From Neoaquamicrobium microcysteis (lineage in GTDB: Bacteria; Pseudomonadota; Alphaproteobacteria; Rhizobiales; Rhizobiaceae), in assembly GCF_008180155.1 (NCBI RefSeq), contig NZ_VSZS01000057.1, positions 1 through 64,000 on the forward strand: a DNA stretch of 64,000 nucleotides, in the 5' to 3' direction. Below the pieces are notes generated by a model. That model did not search any database. It was not told where the DNA came from and worked only from the letters and a program-made list of their open reading frames with translations. A program made the translations under genes and the position numbers. Positions 44,612 to 56,064 of this stretch are shown here, piece by piece. The first letter of the stretch is position 1. Each line of letters starts with the position of its first letter.

Positions 44612-45856
44612 ATGGATGCGCGTGACAATCGCTTCGACGTGATCGTGGCCGGCGCCGGGTATGTGGGGCTTGCGGTTGCCGTCGGCATCGCGCAAGCACG
44701 CCCGAACCTTTCGATCGCCGTGGTCGATGCAGCGCCCGCGGGCGTGTGGAAGAAGGACACACGCGCTTCTGCCATCGCCGCTGCCGCCACGCGCATGCTC
44801 GACCAGCTTGGATGCTGGGAGGAGATCGCTCCCAACGCGCAGGCGATGACCGAGATGATCGTCACCGATTCGCGAACGGCCGATCCGGTGCGTCCGGTGC
44901 TGCTTACTTTCGACGGCGAGGTCGCGCCCGGCGAGGCATTCGCCCATATGGTGGCCAATCGTGATCTCAACGCCGCGCTGCGGCGGCGCGCGGTCCAACT
45001 GGATATCGATCTGATAGAAGGCGTCGGGGTCTCGGGCTTCGAGGAAGGGGTGCAGGAAACCATCGTTCACCTTGCCGATGGCATCGGCCTGCGCACGCGC
45101 CTGCTGGTTGCGGCAGACGGCGTGCGGTCACGCCTGCGCGACATGGCCGGCATCAGGACGGTGAGCTGGAATTATGGCCAGTCCGGCATCGTCTGCACCG
45201 TCCATCACGAGCGGCCGCATATGGGCCGCGCCGAAGAGCATTTCCTGCCCGCCGGCCCCTTCGCAATCCTGCCGCTCAAACCGGATGAGAAGGGCGGCAA
45301 CCGCTCGTCCATCGTGTGGACCGAACGGACCGAGGATGCCGACCGGCTGGTGGCCGAGGACGACATCGTCTTCGAGGCAGAACTCGAAACGCGCTTCGGC
45401 TTCAAGCTTGGGGAAATCCGCGTGGCCGACAAGCCGCGCGCGTGGCCGCTCGGCCTCACCCTTGCGCGCGATTTCGTCAAGCCGCGCTTCGCGCTGGCGG
45501 GCGACGCAGCACACGGCATCCACCCTATCGCCGGGCAGGGCCTGAACCTCGGCTTCAAGGATGCCGCCGCACTCGCCGAAGTGGTGGTCGAGGCCGATCG
45601 GCTAGGGCAGGATATCGGCGCGATCGACGTGCTGGAGCGCTACCAGCTGTGGCGGCGGTTCGACACCTTCCAGATGGGCGCGACCACGGACGTGCTCAAC
45701 CGCATGTTCTCGAACGACTTCGGCCCGCTGCGGGCGGTGCGCGATTTCGGGCTGGGGCTGGTCGAGCGGATGCCGCGAATGAAGGATTTCTTCATCCGAC
45801 AGGCATCCGGACTTTCCGAGCGAGCGCCGCGCCTTCTGCGAGGCGAGCCCATCTGA
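44612..45856 (+). CDS. UbiH/Coq6-type FAD-dependent monooxygenase
   Basis: This 414-residue flavoprotein hydroxylates an aromatic ring, most likely in ubiquinone synthesis. The FAD motif is VIVAGAGYVGLAVAVGI, the second motif AADGVRSRLRD, and the third FALAGDAAHGIHPIAGQGLNLGFKDA. The last phrase is typical of UbiF/UbiH/Coq6. AAGGA lies seven bases before the ATG. Which ring position it modifies cannot be told; rhizobia often use a single enzyme for several positions. Confidence 0.9.
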   Translation: MDARDNRFDVIVAGAGYVGLAVAVGIAQARPNLSIAVVDAAPAGVWKKDTRASAIAAAATRMLDQLGCWEEIAPNAQAMTEMIVTDSRTADPVRPVLLTFDGEVAPGEAFAHMVANRDLNAALRRRAVQLDIDLIEGVGVSGFEEGVQETIVHLADGIGLRTRLLVAADGVRSRLRDMAGIRTVSWNYGQSGIVCTVHHERPHMGRAEEHFLPAGPFAILPLKPDEKGGNRSSIVWTERTEDADRLVAEDDIVFEAELETRFGFKLGEIRVADKPRAWPLGLTLARDFVKPRFALAGDAAHGIHPIAGQGLNLGFKDAAALAEVVVEADRLGQDIGAIDVLERYQLWRRFDTFQMGATTDVLNRMFSNDFGPLRAVRDFGLGLVERMPRMKDFFIRQASGLSERAPRLLRGEPI

Positions 45857-46210
45857 CTACTCGTGGATGGAGTAGGCCTCGCGGACTTCCACATGGCCGC
45901 TGCGAGCAAGCGGCAGCTTGCCGATAATGGAGACCGCCTCATCCATGTCCCTGGCTTCGATAACGATAAGCCCGATGATCTGCTCCTTAGTCTCGGCAAA
46001 CGGCCCGTCAGTCACTATAGGCTTCTTGCGGCGCGTACGCACCGTCTTCGCATCGCCAGGAAGTTTGAGCGCATGGGCGAAGACGAACTTTCCCTCACGC
46101 ATGAGCTGCTGGTCGTAGCTCACCGAATCGGTCTCCATCGCGCCATGTTCGGCCGGCGACATCTGGGCGAAGGCTTCCTGCGTGTGATGGATAAGACAGA
46201 CGAATTTCAT
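45857..46210 (-). CDS. YCII/DGPF-domain protein
   Basis: This 117-residue protein of the YCII-related fold carries the DGPF motif as VTDGPFAETKEQIIGL. It resembles the partner of the ECF sigma factor at 2316-2684, but no sigma gene is beside it. Its stop abuts the stop of the UbiH-type gene directly, and its start overlaps the stop of a small membrane protein gene (ATGA). Function unknown. Confidence 0.88.
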   Translation of the reverse strand: MKFVCLIHHTQEAFAQMSPAEHGAMETDSVSYDQQLMREGKFVFAHALKLPGDAKTVRTRRKKPIVTDGPFAETKEQIIGLIVIEARDMDEAVSIIGKLPLARSGHVEVREAYSIHE

Positions 46211-46404
46211 CTCTGCGCCTCCGTAAGCAGCGCGTCGGCCACCGATGGCCGCATCTTCGCATCGTGCGCGAACGAGGCTACGGCAATCGCTGCCAGTATA
46301 GCCACCAGCATTGCGAAAGCGCCGCGCGCGAGGCGCAGCCCCGTGCGCTGCTGACGGCTCTGCGGCATCTGCCGCAGATGATCGAGTATCAGCATGGGTT
46401 CCAT
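46207..46404 (-). CDS. small single-span membrane protein
   Basis: A 65-residue protein, not recognised. The first 28 residues are polar and basic, followed by one hydrophobic segment (GAFAMLVAILAAIAVASFA, about residues 31-49) and a short polar tail. The ATG at 46404 has GGAG nine bases before it. It overlaps the YCII gene by four bases, so the pair forms a small operon. Confidence 0.6.
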   Translation of the reverse strand: MEPMLILDHLRQMPQSRQQRTGLRLARGAFAMLVAILAAIAVASFAHDAKMRPSVADALLTEAQR

Positions 46405-46552
46405 GATCGTTACTCCGATTTGACGCGCCGAAATGGCGCTGTCACGGGAGTGACGGGCGCGACCGCACCGAGCCGACATTTTTGTCTGGCGCAGGATGCG
46501 AAATTTTTGGCGTTGGATTGCCGGGCACCACGCCATCGGCTAGTTCGGGCCT

Positions 46553-47011
46553 ATGAGCCTCGAATCCGTCCGCACCTTCTTTGCCGAAAAAGCTCCGGAT
46601 ATTTCCGTCATCGTGACCGGGCAAAGCTCGGCCACGGTGGACCTTGCAGCGCAGGCGCACGGGGTCGAGCCGGCCCAGATCGCCAAGACCATATGCCTGC
46701 GCTCCGGAGAGCAGACGATGCTGATCGTGGCGAGCGGCACTGCAAGACTCGACAACAAAAAGTTCAAGGCGATGTTCGGTGGCAAGCCGAGGATGCTGGG
46801 TGCAGACGAGGTGGTCGAAATCACGAGCCATCCCGTCGGCGGCGTGTGTCCTTTCGGCCTGCCCGCGCCCATGCCGGTCTATTGCGACGCCTCGCTACGC
46901 GCATTCGATGAAGTGGTGCCGGCGGCGGGCGCAACCAATGCGGCGGTTCGCATCCCGCCGGAGCGACTGGCATTGCTGACCGGAGCGCAATGGGTAGACG
47001 TCTGCCAGTAG
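46553..47011 (+). CDS. YbaK/EbsC-type aminoacyl-tRNA deacylase
   Basis: This 152-residue protein resembles the domain that clears mischarged tRNAs (Cys-tRNAPro, Ala-tRNAPro and others). Typical features are the conserved lysine in AQIAKTICLR, the ASGTARLDNKKF segment and the GGVCPFGLP loop. It is a free-standing editing factor acting in the cytosol. The exact substrate class (YbaK, ProX or YeaK) cannot be told. Confidence 0.88.
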   Translation: MSLESVRTFFAEKAPDISVIVTGQSSATVDLAAQAHGVEPAQIAKTICLRSGEQTMLIVASGTARLDNKKFKAMFGGKPRMLGADEVVEITSHPVGGVCPFGLPAPMPVYCDASLRAFDEVVPAAGATNAAVRIPPERLALLTGAQWVDVCQ

Positions 47012-47077
47012 ACGCGCCGCGCCGGTACCCTATCTTGGTGGCGGGCAGCAGCCTCAACACCATTCAGGGAGACGATC

Positions 47078-47503
47078 ATGGATCGCCACGCAACCGCAGT
47101 CTGGAAAGGCAATCTGAAAGAAGGGGCCGGCACGCTCGATCTGCAGAGCGGAGTCTTTTCCGGCCAACCATACTCATTCAAGGCGCGTTTCGAGGACGAG
47201 AGCGGCAAATCCGGCACCAACCCGGAGGAACTCATCGCCGCCGCCCATGCGGGCTGCTTTGCCATGCAGCTTTCGCACTTTCTCGCCGAAAACGGCACAC
47301 CGGCCGAAAAGCTCGACGCAAAGGCGGTGGTAACGCTCGTTCCGGGCACGGGCATCACCGGTAGCGCGCTGACCCTGGTCGGAACCGTTCCAGGCATCGA
47401 CGAGGCCAAGTTCAAGGAACTTGCCAACAAAGCCAAGGAAGGCTGCCCCGTATCGAAGGCGCTGGGCGCGATCGACGTCTCTCTCGACGCAAAGCTGGCC
47501 TGA
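47078..47503 (+). CDS. osmC: OsmC family peroxiredoxin
   Basis: This 141-residue protein reduces organic hydroperoxides using a pair of cysteines. The first is in AAAHAGCFAMQLS and the second in AKEGCPVSKALG, the normal OsmC positions. The N-terminal AVWKGNLKEGAGTLDLQSG is typical of the OsmC rather than Ohr branch. GGGAGACGATC precedes the ATG. A GC-rich hairpin follows the gene. Confidence 0.93.
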   Translation: MDRHATAVWKGNLKEGAGTLDLQSGVFSGQPYSFKARFEDESGKSGTNPEELIAAAHAGCFAMQLSHFLAENGTPAEKLDAKAVVTLVPGTGITGSALTLVGTVPGIDEAKFKELANKAKEGCPVSKALGAIDVSLDAKLA

Positions 47504-47517
47504 GTTTGAGGTTTAGG

Positions 47518-47543
47518 GCGGGCGGGCCGAAAGACCCGCCCGC
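47518..47543 (+). terminator. hairpin downstream of osmC
   Basis: GCGGGCGGG and CCCGCCCGC form a 9-bp stem with an eight-base loop, 15 bp after the osmC stop. The U run is weak (ACATATT), so termination may be partial. Confidence 0.5.
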
Positions 47544-47669
47544 GACATATTAGGCAAGATGAACCGATTGGACCCGCAACGGAAGATCGCGAGGAATGCA
47601 CACTTCGAAACCAAAAACCGCGTTTTCACGCTAGTATCCGCGAGCAGAGCAACATTCGGGAGGAATGCC

Positions 47670-48794
47670 ATGCTGCACGCACACGAGGCGCGGACGCTGC
47701 GCCCACAGAAAACAGCGTCGACCTTGAAAATGACGGATATTACGGAGAGGGCTGCGCGGCTTTCGGCGTTCGACGGCCACGAGCATGTCTGGCTGGGCGA
47801 GGACGAGACACGCGGGCTTACCGCCATCGTCTCCATCCACAACACCGCGCTGGGTCCTGCACTGGGCGGCACCCGCGTCTGGCCTCACGCCACATTCGAC
47901 GATGCCCTTACCGACGCGCTGCGCCTTTCGCGCGGGATGACGTTCAAGTCGGCCATTGCCGGCATGCCCTTCGGTGGCGGCAAGGCGGTTATCAAGGCCG
48001 ATCCGAAGACCGAGAAGACGCCCGCCATGCTGGAGGCCTATGCCGAGATGCTGGCGGCACTCAACGGCCAGTACTACACCGGCGAGGATGTGGGCCTGAC
48101 GCTGGCCGACGCCAATTTCCTGCGGGAGCGCACGCCCAACGTTTCGGGAACGACCACCGGCGGCAGCGGCAATCCCTCTCCCGTCACCGCACTGGGCACG
48201 TTTCTCGGCGTCAAAGCCGCGCTGAAGCACGCGCTGGGCAGCAACAGTGTGAAGGGCCTGCGCATCGCGGTGCAGGGTCTCGGCTCGGTCGGCTGGTCTC
48301 TGTGCGAGCGGCTTCATGCGGAAGGCGCCTCGCTCATCGTTGCCGACATCGACGAAACACGCGCCAGACAGGCAAAGGAAGCCTTTGCCGCCGACGTCGT
48401 GGAAAGCGCGACCATCGTGACGGCGGAAGCAGACCTTTTCGCCCCATGCGCGCTCGGCGCGGTGCTATCGAAGGATACGATCCCGCATCTCGGTGCGAAG
48501 ATCGTTGCCGGTGCTGCCAACAACCAGCTTGCCCGACACGAGGACGCCGGCCACCTGATGCCTCGCGGCGTACTCTATGCGCCCGATTACGTCATCAATG
48601 CCGGTGGTCTTATCAACGTGGCGGCGGAGCTTGACGCCGACGGCTATGACCGCGAGGCGGTGATGGCGCATGTCCGGCGCATCCCTGAAACACTGACGCA
48701 CATTTTCGAGCGCGCCCACGCCGAGGGACGTCCGACCAACGACATCGCACAGGCGATGGCGGAGGAGCGGATCGGGCGCGCCTGCGCCGCCTGA
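47670..48794 (+). CDS. leucine/phenylalanine/valine-type dehydrogenase
   Basis: This 374-residue enzyme of the Glu/Leu/Phe/Val dehydrogenase family oxidatively deaminates a hydrophobic amino acid with NAD. The N-terminal catalytic domain shows ALGGTRVW, MTFKSAIAGMPFGGGKAVI (with the two catalytic lysines), and the NAD domain has VQGLGSVGWSLCERL. Start choice: the ATG at 47670 follows GGGAGGAA; the conserved body begins about 20 residues later. It could supply oxoacids for the 2-oxoacid oxidoreductase at 2788-6213, but the two genes are far apart. Confidence 0.9.
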   Translation: MLHAHEARTLRPQKTASTLKMTDITERAARLSAFDGHEHVWLGEDETRGLTAIVSIHNTALGPALGGTRVWPHATFDDALTDALRLSRGMTFKSAIAGMPFGGGKAVIKADPKTEKTPAMLEAYAEMLAALNGQYYTGEDVGLTLADANFLRERTPNVSGTTTGGSGNPSPVTALGTFLGVKAALKHALGSNSVKGLRIAVQGLGSVGWSLCERLHAEGASLIVADIDETRARQAKEAFAADVVESATIVTAEADLFAPCALGAVLSKDTIPHLGAKIVAGAANNQLARHEDAGHLMPRGVLYAPDYVINAGGLINVAAELDADGYDREAVMAHVRRIPETLTHIFERAHAEGRPTNDIAQAMAEERIGRACAA

Positions 48795-48868
48795 CGTACC
48801 GTCCCAGTTCCGTCAATTGAGGGGAGCCGGCACCGGGAAACCGCACGACAGATGCGGCCCCGGCCGGA

Positions 48869-49450
48869 CTATTGCGCGAGTGCCTTCTCGATCTCGGGCA
48901 TCAAGCCACTCGTCATGCTCTGCGGCGTGAAGGGGCCGACATGCTTCCACGCGATCCTGCCGTCCTTGCCGACGAGGAAGGTCTCGGGCACGCCATAGAC
49001 GCCCCATTCGATCGCCGCACGGCCTGAATCGTCCACACCCACCGCGCTGTAGGGATTGCCCAACTCGCCAAGGAAGCGGCGCGCGTTTTCGGGGCGGTCC
49101 TTGTAGTTGAGACCGACGATCTCGACGCGCTCGTCGGCGGCAAGCTGCATCAGCAGCGGATGCTCCTGCCGGCACGGCGCGCACCAGGATGCCCACACGT
49201 TCACCAGCGTCACCTTGCCCTCGAACATCGCGGGATCGAGGCCGGGCAGGCCCGTCCCGTCCAGTGGCGGCAGCGGCGTATCGGGCGCCTCCGCGTCGAT
49301 CAGCGCGGACGGCACGACCGAGCTGTCGCGGCCTGACAGAAGCTGCGCCATGAAGATGCCCGCAAGCGCAAGGAAAAGCGCCAGCGGCAGCAACGCCAGC
49401 CAGCGGCGGGGCCGCCGCGTCGGCTGGCCGCCTTCTGCCTGCGTGCTCAT
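48869..49450 (-). CDS. ccmG: cytochrome c maturation thiol:disulfide protein
   Basis: This 193-residue membrane-anchored thioredoxin-like protein (also called DsbE or CycY) faces the periplasm and keeps the haem-binding cysteines of apocytochrome c reduced. One membrane segment lies at residues 17-37; the active site is WCAPC (VWASWCAPCRQEHP), and GVYGVPETFLV is the conserved cis-Pro region. It overlaps ccmD by four bases and is the last gene of the ccm operon. Confidence 0.95.
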   Translation of the reverse strand: MSTQAEGGQPTRRPRRWLALLPLALFLALAGIFMAQLLSGRDSSVVPSALIDAEAPDTPLPPLDGTGLPGLDPAMFEGKVTLVNVWASWCAPCRQEHPLLMQLAADERVEIVGLNYKDRPENARRFLGELGNPYSAVGVDDSGRAAIEWGVYGVPETFLVGKDGRIAWKHVGPFTPQSMTSGLMPEIEKALAQ

Positions 49451-49617
49451 GTCGACTTCGCCGGCGGGTCGGAGCGGCGGCGTACGCCGGCCGCCTCGAG
49501 CGCGGCAAGCTCACGCCTTCGCGCGCGCTGGTCGATCATGATCCACAGCGCCAGCCCGGCCAGCACGATCGCAGAGATGCCATAGGCGGAAGCAACGTAG
49601 ATGGCGTGTGCGCTCAT
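49447..49617 (-). CDS. ccmD: haem exporter protein CcmD
   Basis: This 56-residue single-span protein (HAIYVASAYGISAIVLAGLALWIMIDQRARRRELAALE) has the family pattern: short N-terminus, one membrane segment, then basic residues. It helps release holo-CcmE from the CcmABC complex. Overlaps of four bases with ccmC and ccmG fix its position. Confidence 0.92.
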   Translation of the reverse strand: MSAHAIYVASAYGISAIVLAGLALWIMIDQRARRRELAALEAAGVRRRSDPPAKST

Positions 49618-50381
49618 GGGGCCGTCGCCTCCGCATTGCGCGCAGCCAAGCGGCGCATGGCCGACACCCGGCGGCGCCATATTTCGGTGCGCATCGCCAT
49701 CAGGTGCAGCGTGAAGAACAGAAGCGTAAAGCCGAGCGCACATACGAGCAGCGGCCACAAAAGCGACGGGTGGATCGTCGGGCCGTCGAGCCTGATGACG
49801 GACGCCGGCTGATGCAGCGTGTTCCACCAGTCGACCGAGAACTTGATGATCGGGATGTTGATGAAGCCCACCAGCGTGACGATGGCGGCCGCCTTGGCGC
49901 TCCTGCCCGGATCGTCGAGCGCGCGTGTCAGCGCCATGATGCCAAGATACATGATGAAGAGCACGAAGACGGAGGTGAGGCGCGCGTCCCACACCCACCA
50001 CGTTCCCCACATCGGCTTGCCCCAAACCGAGCCGGTGACCAAGGCAAGAAGAGTGAACGCGGCCCCGATGGGAGCGGCCGCCTTGAGCGATACATCGGCC
50101 AGCGGATGCCGCCAGACCAGCGTGCCGAGCGCCGAAAGCGCCATGACCGAGTAGCACATCATCGCCAGCCACGCGAACGGCACGTGAATATACATGATGC
50201 GCACCGTGATGCCCTGTTGGTAATCTTCCGGTGCGGCAAAGCCCATCCACAGGCCTGCCGCGAGCGTCACCAGCGTCACGACGGCAAGCCAGGGCAGAAC
50301 CCGATCCACGAGCGCGATGAAGCGCGTCGGGTTGGCGAGGTCGATCCAGCGGACGCCTTGTTGTGTCGCAGTGTCGCTCAT
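49614..50381 (-). CDS. ccmC: haem handling protein CcmC
   Basis: This 255-residue inner-membrane protein loads haem on CcmE. It has six hydrophobic segments and the tryptophan-rich WGTWWVWDARLTS motif of the haem-handling family between conserved histidines. It lies between a small MORN-like gene and ccmD. Confidence 0.95.
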   Translation of the reverse strand: MSDTATQQGVRWIDLANPTRFIALVDRVLPWLAVVTLVTLAAGLWMGFAAPEDYQQGITVRIMYIHVPFAWLAMMCYSVMALSALGTLVWRHPLADVSLKAAAPIGAAFTLLALVTGSVWGKPMWGTWWVWDARLTSVFVLFIMYLGIMALTRALDDPGRSAKAAAIVTLVGFINIPIIKFSVDWWNTLHQPASVIRLDGPTIHPSLLWPLLVCALGFTLLFFTLHLMAMRTEIWRRRVSAMRRLAARNAEATAP

Positions 50382-50464
50382 GGCTGCCTACATAAACGCG
50401 GTCGCTTTGGTCCGCAATTCGCCGCTCTTGTCGCAGCTTCGCGGTGAAGCGATTGTGATCGAGG

Positions 50465-50719
50465 TCAAATGCGCGTCAGGGTTTTGGCACTCTGGCCCTT
50501 GCCCGGTTTGATCGTGGTCACCTTGTAGGGTTCGCCGGCCTTGTCGTAGGTCGTCCATTCCCCGACCTGCTCGCCGTTGTCGAAGTGTCCGGAACGCAAC
50601 TTCGTCCCATTCTTGCGAAACCATTCCCAGTAGCCGTCCGCCAATCCTTCGACCGTCTGGCCACGCGCCCAGAGCGATCCGTCCCTGTGTCGCTGAATAT
50701 GCTGCTTTGCGTCGGGCAT
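50465..50719 (-). CDS. small MORN/YwqK-like repeat protein within the ccm operon
   Basis: This 84-residue soluble protein has three repeats of the MORN/YwqK kind (GSLWARGQTVEGLADGYWEWF, GTKLRSGHFDNGEQVGEW, YDKAGEPYKV). Similar domains are sometimes named toxin-antitoxin YwqK, without proof here. It lies between ccmB and ccmC in the same direction, a place not normally occupied, 18 bp after ccmB. Function unknown. Confidence 0.75.
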   Translation of the reverse strand: MPDAKQHIQRHRDGSLWARGQTVEGLADGYWEWFRKNGTKLRSGHFDNGEQVGEWTTYDKAGEPYKVTTIKPGKGQSAKTLTRI

Positions 50720-50737
50720 TCCATGCCTCCTTCGCGG

Positions 50738-51403
50738 TCAATCCGACAAATGCTTTAGCGCCAGCGCGGCCGCAAACGGCCCGATGACGGCAAAGAACAT
50801 CGTCAGGGCGGCGAGAATGAGGAATGGCGGCAGGAACGGGCTGGGATCGTTGACCGCCCCGTAGGCAGCCGTGACCCCGAAAATCAGCACGGGTATGGTC
50901 AGCGGCAGCACCAGTACCGAGACGAGCAGACCGCCACGCGGGAGCGATACGGCAACGGCCGCGCCGACCGCGCCGATGAGGGCGATGGCAGGCGTACCGA
51001 CCAGCAGCGTCAGCGTCGTCGCGGCTATGCCGGTCGGCTCCATGTTCATGAACAGCCCGAGAAGCGGCGACGCTATCACCAGCGGCAGTACGGAGGCCGC
51101 CCAGTGGGCGAGACATTTGACGAACACCGTGAAGGCAAGCATGTGGCGGGCATCGGACAGGATCATCAGGTCGAGCGAGCCATCTTCCCTATCCGCCTGA
51201 AATAGCCGGTCGAGCCCGAGCAGCGAGGCAAGCAGCGCGCCGATCCAGAGGATGGCGGGGCCAATGCGCGCCAGAAGATTGAGGTCCGGCCCGACGCCGA
51301 ACGGAACCACGGCAACGACGGCGAGGAAGAAGAGGACACCCACCAGCGCCCCGCCACCGGCGCGGATGCCCAGGCGCAGGTCGCGGACGAAGAGGGCTAG
51401 CAT
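50738..51403 (-). CDS. ccmB: haem exporter permease CcmB
   Basis: This 221-residue inner-membrane permease has six hydrophobic segments and ends as CcmB proteins do. DREDGSLDLMILSD near residue 60 is the family hallmark. Start is the ATG at 51403, giving the standard CcmB length. It works with CcmA and lies 25 bp after it. Confidence 0.94.
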   Translation of the reverse strand: MLALFVRDLRLGIRAGGGALVGVLFFLAVVAVVPFGVGPDLNLLARIGPAILWIGALLASLLGLDRLFQADREDGSLDLMILSDARHMLAFTVFVKCLAHWAASVLPLVIASPLLGLFMNMEPTGIAATTLTLLVGTPAIALIGAVGAAVAVSLPRGGLLVSVLVLPLTIPVLIFGVTAAYGAVNDPSPFLPPFLILAALTMFFAVIGPFAAALALKHLSD

Positions 51404-51428
51404 GTCGGGCTCGTTCCCGGACGGCGCA

Positions 51429-52037
51429 TCATAGCCCTTCCCCCATCCGCAACGCTCCAACTCCTTCCAGCCCAAGGGGGATATGCGTGGCGGCGAGGAT
51501 GATGCCACCATCTTCAAGATGTGCGCCCATCAGCGCTGCGAATTGCGCTTCCGAAGCCTTGTCGAGTCCCGCCGTGGGCTCGTCCAGCAGCCACACCGGC
51601 CGATAGCTCACCAGCAGCTTGGCGATCGAGACACGCCGCCTCTGCCCGGTCGAAAGATAGCCGTAGGGCAGGTCGCCCACCTGTGGCAGCCCCACCATAT
51701 CGAGTGCCTCGCCGACGGACAGATGCGGGTCACCGGCAAATTCCTGCCAGAAACGCAGATTCTCATTCACCGACAGCGCGGTCTTCAAGGCGTTGCCATG
51801 GCCGAGATAGTGGCAGGCGGAGGCCGCGTCGGGAAATGTCTCCCGGCCACCGGCCAGGCGAATCAGCCCGCCCGATGCCGGCAGCAGCCCCGCCACCACA
51901 CGCAGCAGCGTCGACTTGCCCGATCCGTTCGGCCCGGTGACGAGCAGCGCATCGCCCTCACCCAGATCGAAGCCGATACCTTGAAAGACCTGTTCGCCGC
52001 CGCGTTCACCGCACAGATTTTCGGCAATCAGCCTCAT
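51429..52037 (-). CDS. ccmA: haem exporter ATP-binding protein CcmA
   Basis: This 202-residue ATPase powers release of haem-loaded CcmE. Walker A is GPNGSGKST, signature LSTGQRRRV (the CcmA variant), Walker B VWLLDEPTAGL. It heads the ccm operon and is divergent from acnA, an arrangement common in rhizobia. Confidence 0.95.
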   Translation of the reverse strand: MRLIAENLCGERGGEQVFQGIGFDLGEGDALLVTGPNGSGKSTLLRVVAGLLPASGGLIRLAGGRETFPDAASACHYLGHGNALKTALSVNENLRFWQEFAGDPHLSVGEALDMVGLPQVGDLPYGYLSTGQRRRVSIAKLLVSYRPVWLLDEPTAGLDKASEAQFAALMGAHLEDGGIILAATHIPLGLEGVGALRMGEGL

Positions 52038-52102
52038 GCCCGTCCCGCTTTCGTCTTGGCGCGAAACCTGAAGGGGCCACGCAGCAATTTCACCAGAACC
52101 GC

Positions 52103-52119
52103 TCTAGAATCATTTTAAG
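52103..52119. promoter_or_regulatory. possible Irr (ICE-like) iron-control box upstream of acnA
   Basis: TCTAGAA-TCA-TTTTAAG resembles the rhizobial Irr box TTTAGAA-N3-TTCTAAA with several mismatches. It lies in the ccmA/acnA intergenic region. Both haem and aconitase functions depend on iron, which makes such control plausible, but the match is weak. Confidence 0.3.
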
Positions 52120-52316
52120 AATTTCTCTATATGCGGGGCAACCGTGCCAGCGGTCGGCACGGGAACCATATTGCGCCGAACCAGCGCGCGCGCCGCCTTG
52201 AACGGCCGGGTCGCACGGGGACGGACAGCGGAAATGACCGTACCCGCACCTTTGCGCGTGATGAGCATGCACTGGCGTCCGTTACCCAATCGGCAACCGA
52301 ACGTTAGGGATCGCAC

Positions 52317-55007
<2,691 letters not shown>

Positions 55008-55032
55008 GGTCGCCGCAAAGCACGAAATCGAA

Positions 55033-55067
55033 GGCCGCCGGCGCAATCACGCCGGCGGCCTTTCTTT
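55033..55067 (+). terminator. intrinsic terminator of acnA
   Basis: GGCCGCCGGCG and CGCCGGCGGCC form a perfect 11-bp stem with the loop CAATCA, followed by TTTCTTT, 25 bp after the acnA stop. Confidence 0.92.
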
Positions 55068-55308
55068 GACTGGCAGCCAATCGCCAGCCGGCCGCTCTTG
55101 AGTCCAAAAATCCACGCTCCGCAGGCCTGCAAAGGCGCCGATGCTGAGCTTCGAAGCGTCAAACCTCGCACTGGACGCTCGAAATTGGTGTTTGGCCTAA
55201 ATTTTTCACCGCAACGTGACTTTCCGTTGAGCTTGGGCCTGCCTAATGTGCGCGCATCAAGACGGGTCCTTCGGGCCCGGTGAGGACATTCGGACAAGAT
55301 CGTTGGGC

Positions 55309-56064
55309 GTGAACCTCCTGAAGCTGGCGACGGCTCTGCTTATCCTTGTATTGCCCTGGGGCGCGACAGCCGCGGAGCATGTCAAGCGGCCCGTGGCAGT
55401 CGTCGAGCTCTTCACAAGCCAGGGCTGCACATCCTGCCCGCCGGCCGACGAGATGCTGAGCGAGTTGGCCGCGAGCGGCGATGTCGTGGCCCTTGCTTAT
55501 CACGTCGACTACTGGGACTACCTCGGCTGGCGCGACACGCTGGCGAGCCCCGATAACACCGCGCGGCAGCAGGAGTACAGCCGCAGCTTCGGCAACCGCT
55601 CGGTATACACGCCCCAGGCGGTCGTGAACGGCCGCCAGCAGATGAACGGAGCCAAGCACTACAAGGTTCACGCAGCGATCGACCGCATGAAAGGCACGCG
55701 GGAAGGCCTCGTCATCGACGTGGACGTTTCCTACAGTGGTGACTCCGTGGTGATCGAGACCGGAGCAGCGGAGCGTAAGGTCGATAACGCCCATGTAGTG
55801 CTGGTGTATTTCAATTCGGCTACCGAGGTCGAGATCACCCGCGGCGAGAACAAGGGGCGCAGCTTCACCTACTGGAACGCCGTGGCGGGCTTCCACACCG
55901 CAGGCATGTGGCATGGCAGCAAGGCGCGCTTCGAGCTTCCAATGAGCGAGATCGCCAAGAAAGGCGCCGGCGGTTGCGCTGTGCTGGTGCAGGAAAGGCG
56001 GGAGGGCGGCCTGCCGGGCGCGATCCTCGGGGCAGCCATCATCACCCGTCCACAAAACTGGTAA
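55309..56064 (+). CDS. DUF1223 domain protein, exported
   Basis: This protein of about 251 residues belongs to the DUF1223 family, with a thioredoxin-like fold. After a signal sequence (LLKLATALLILVLPWGATAAE) comes ELFTSQGCTSCPPADEML, with a CxxC pair in the position of a redox centre. Typical family length. The GTG at 55309 places the signal at the start; an ATG at 55246 gives a longer N-terminus with no ribosome site. It follows acnA, a neighbourhood conserved in rhizobia. Likely periplasmic redox role; unproven. Confidence 0.85.
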   Translation: MNLLKLATALLILVLPWGATAAEHVKRPVAVVELFTSQGCTSCPPADEMLSELAASGDVVALAYHVDYWDYLGWRDTLASPDNTARQQEYSRSFGNRSVYTPQAVVNGRQQMNGAKHYKVHAAIDRMKGTREGLVIDVDVSYSGDSVVIETGAAERKVDNAHVVLVYFNSATEVEITRGENKGRSFTYWNAVAGFHTAGMWHGSKARFELPMSEIAKKGAGGCAVLVQERREGGLPGAILGAAIITRPQNW

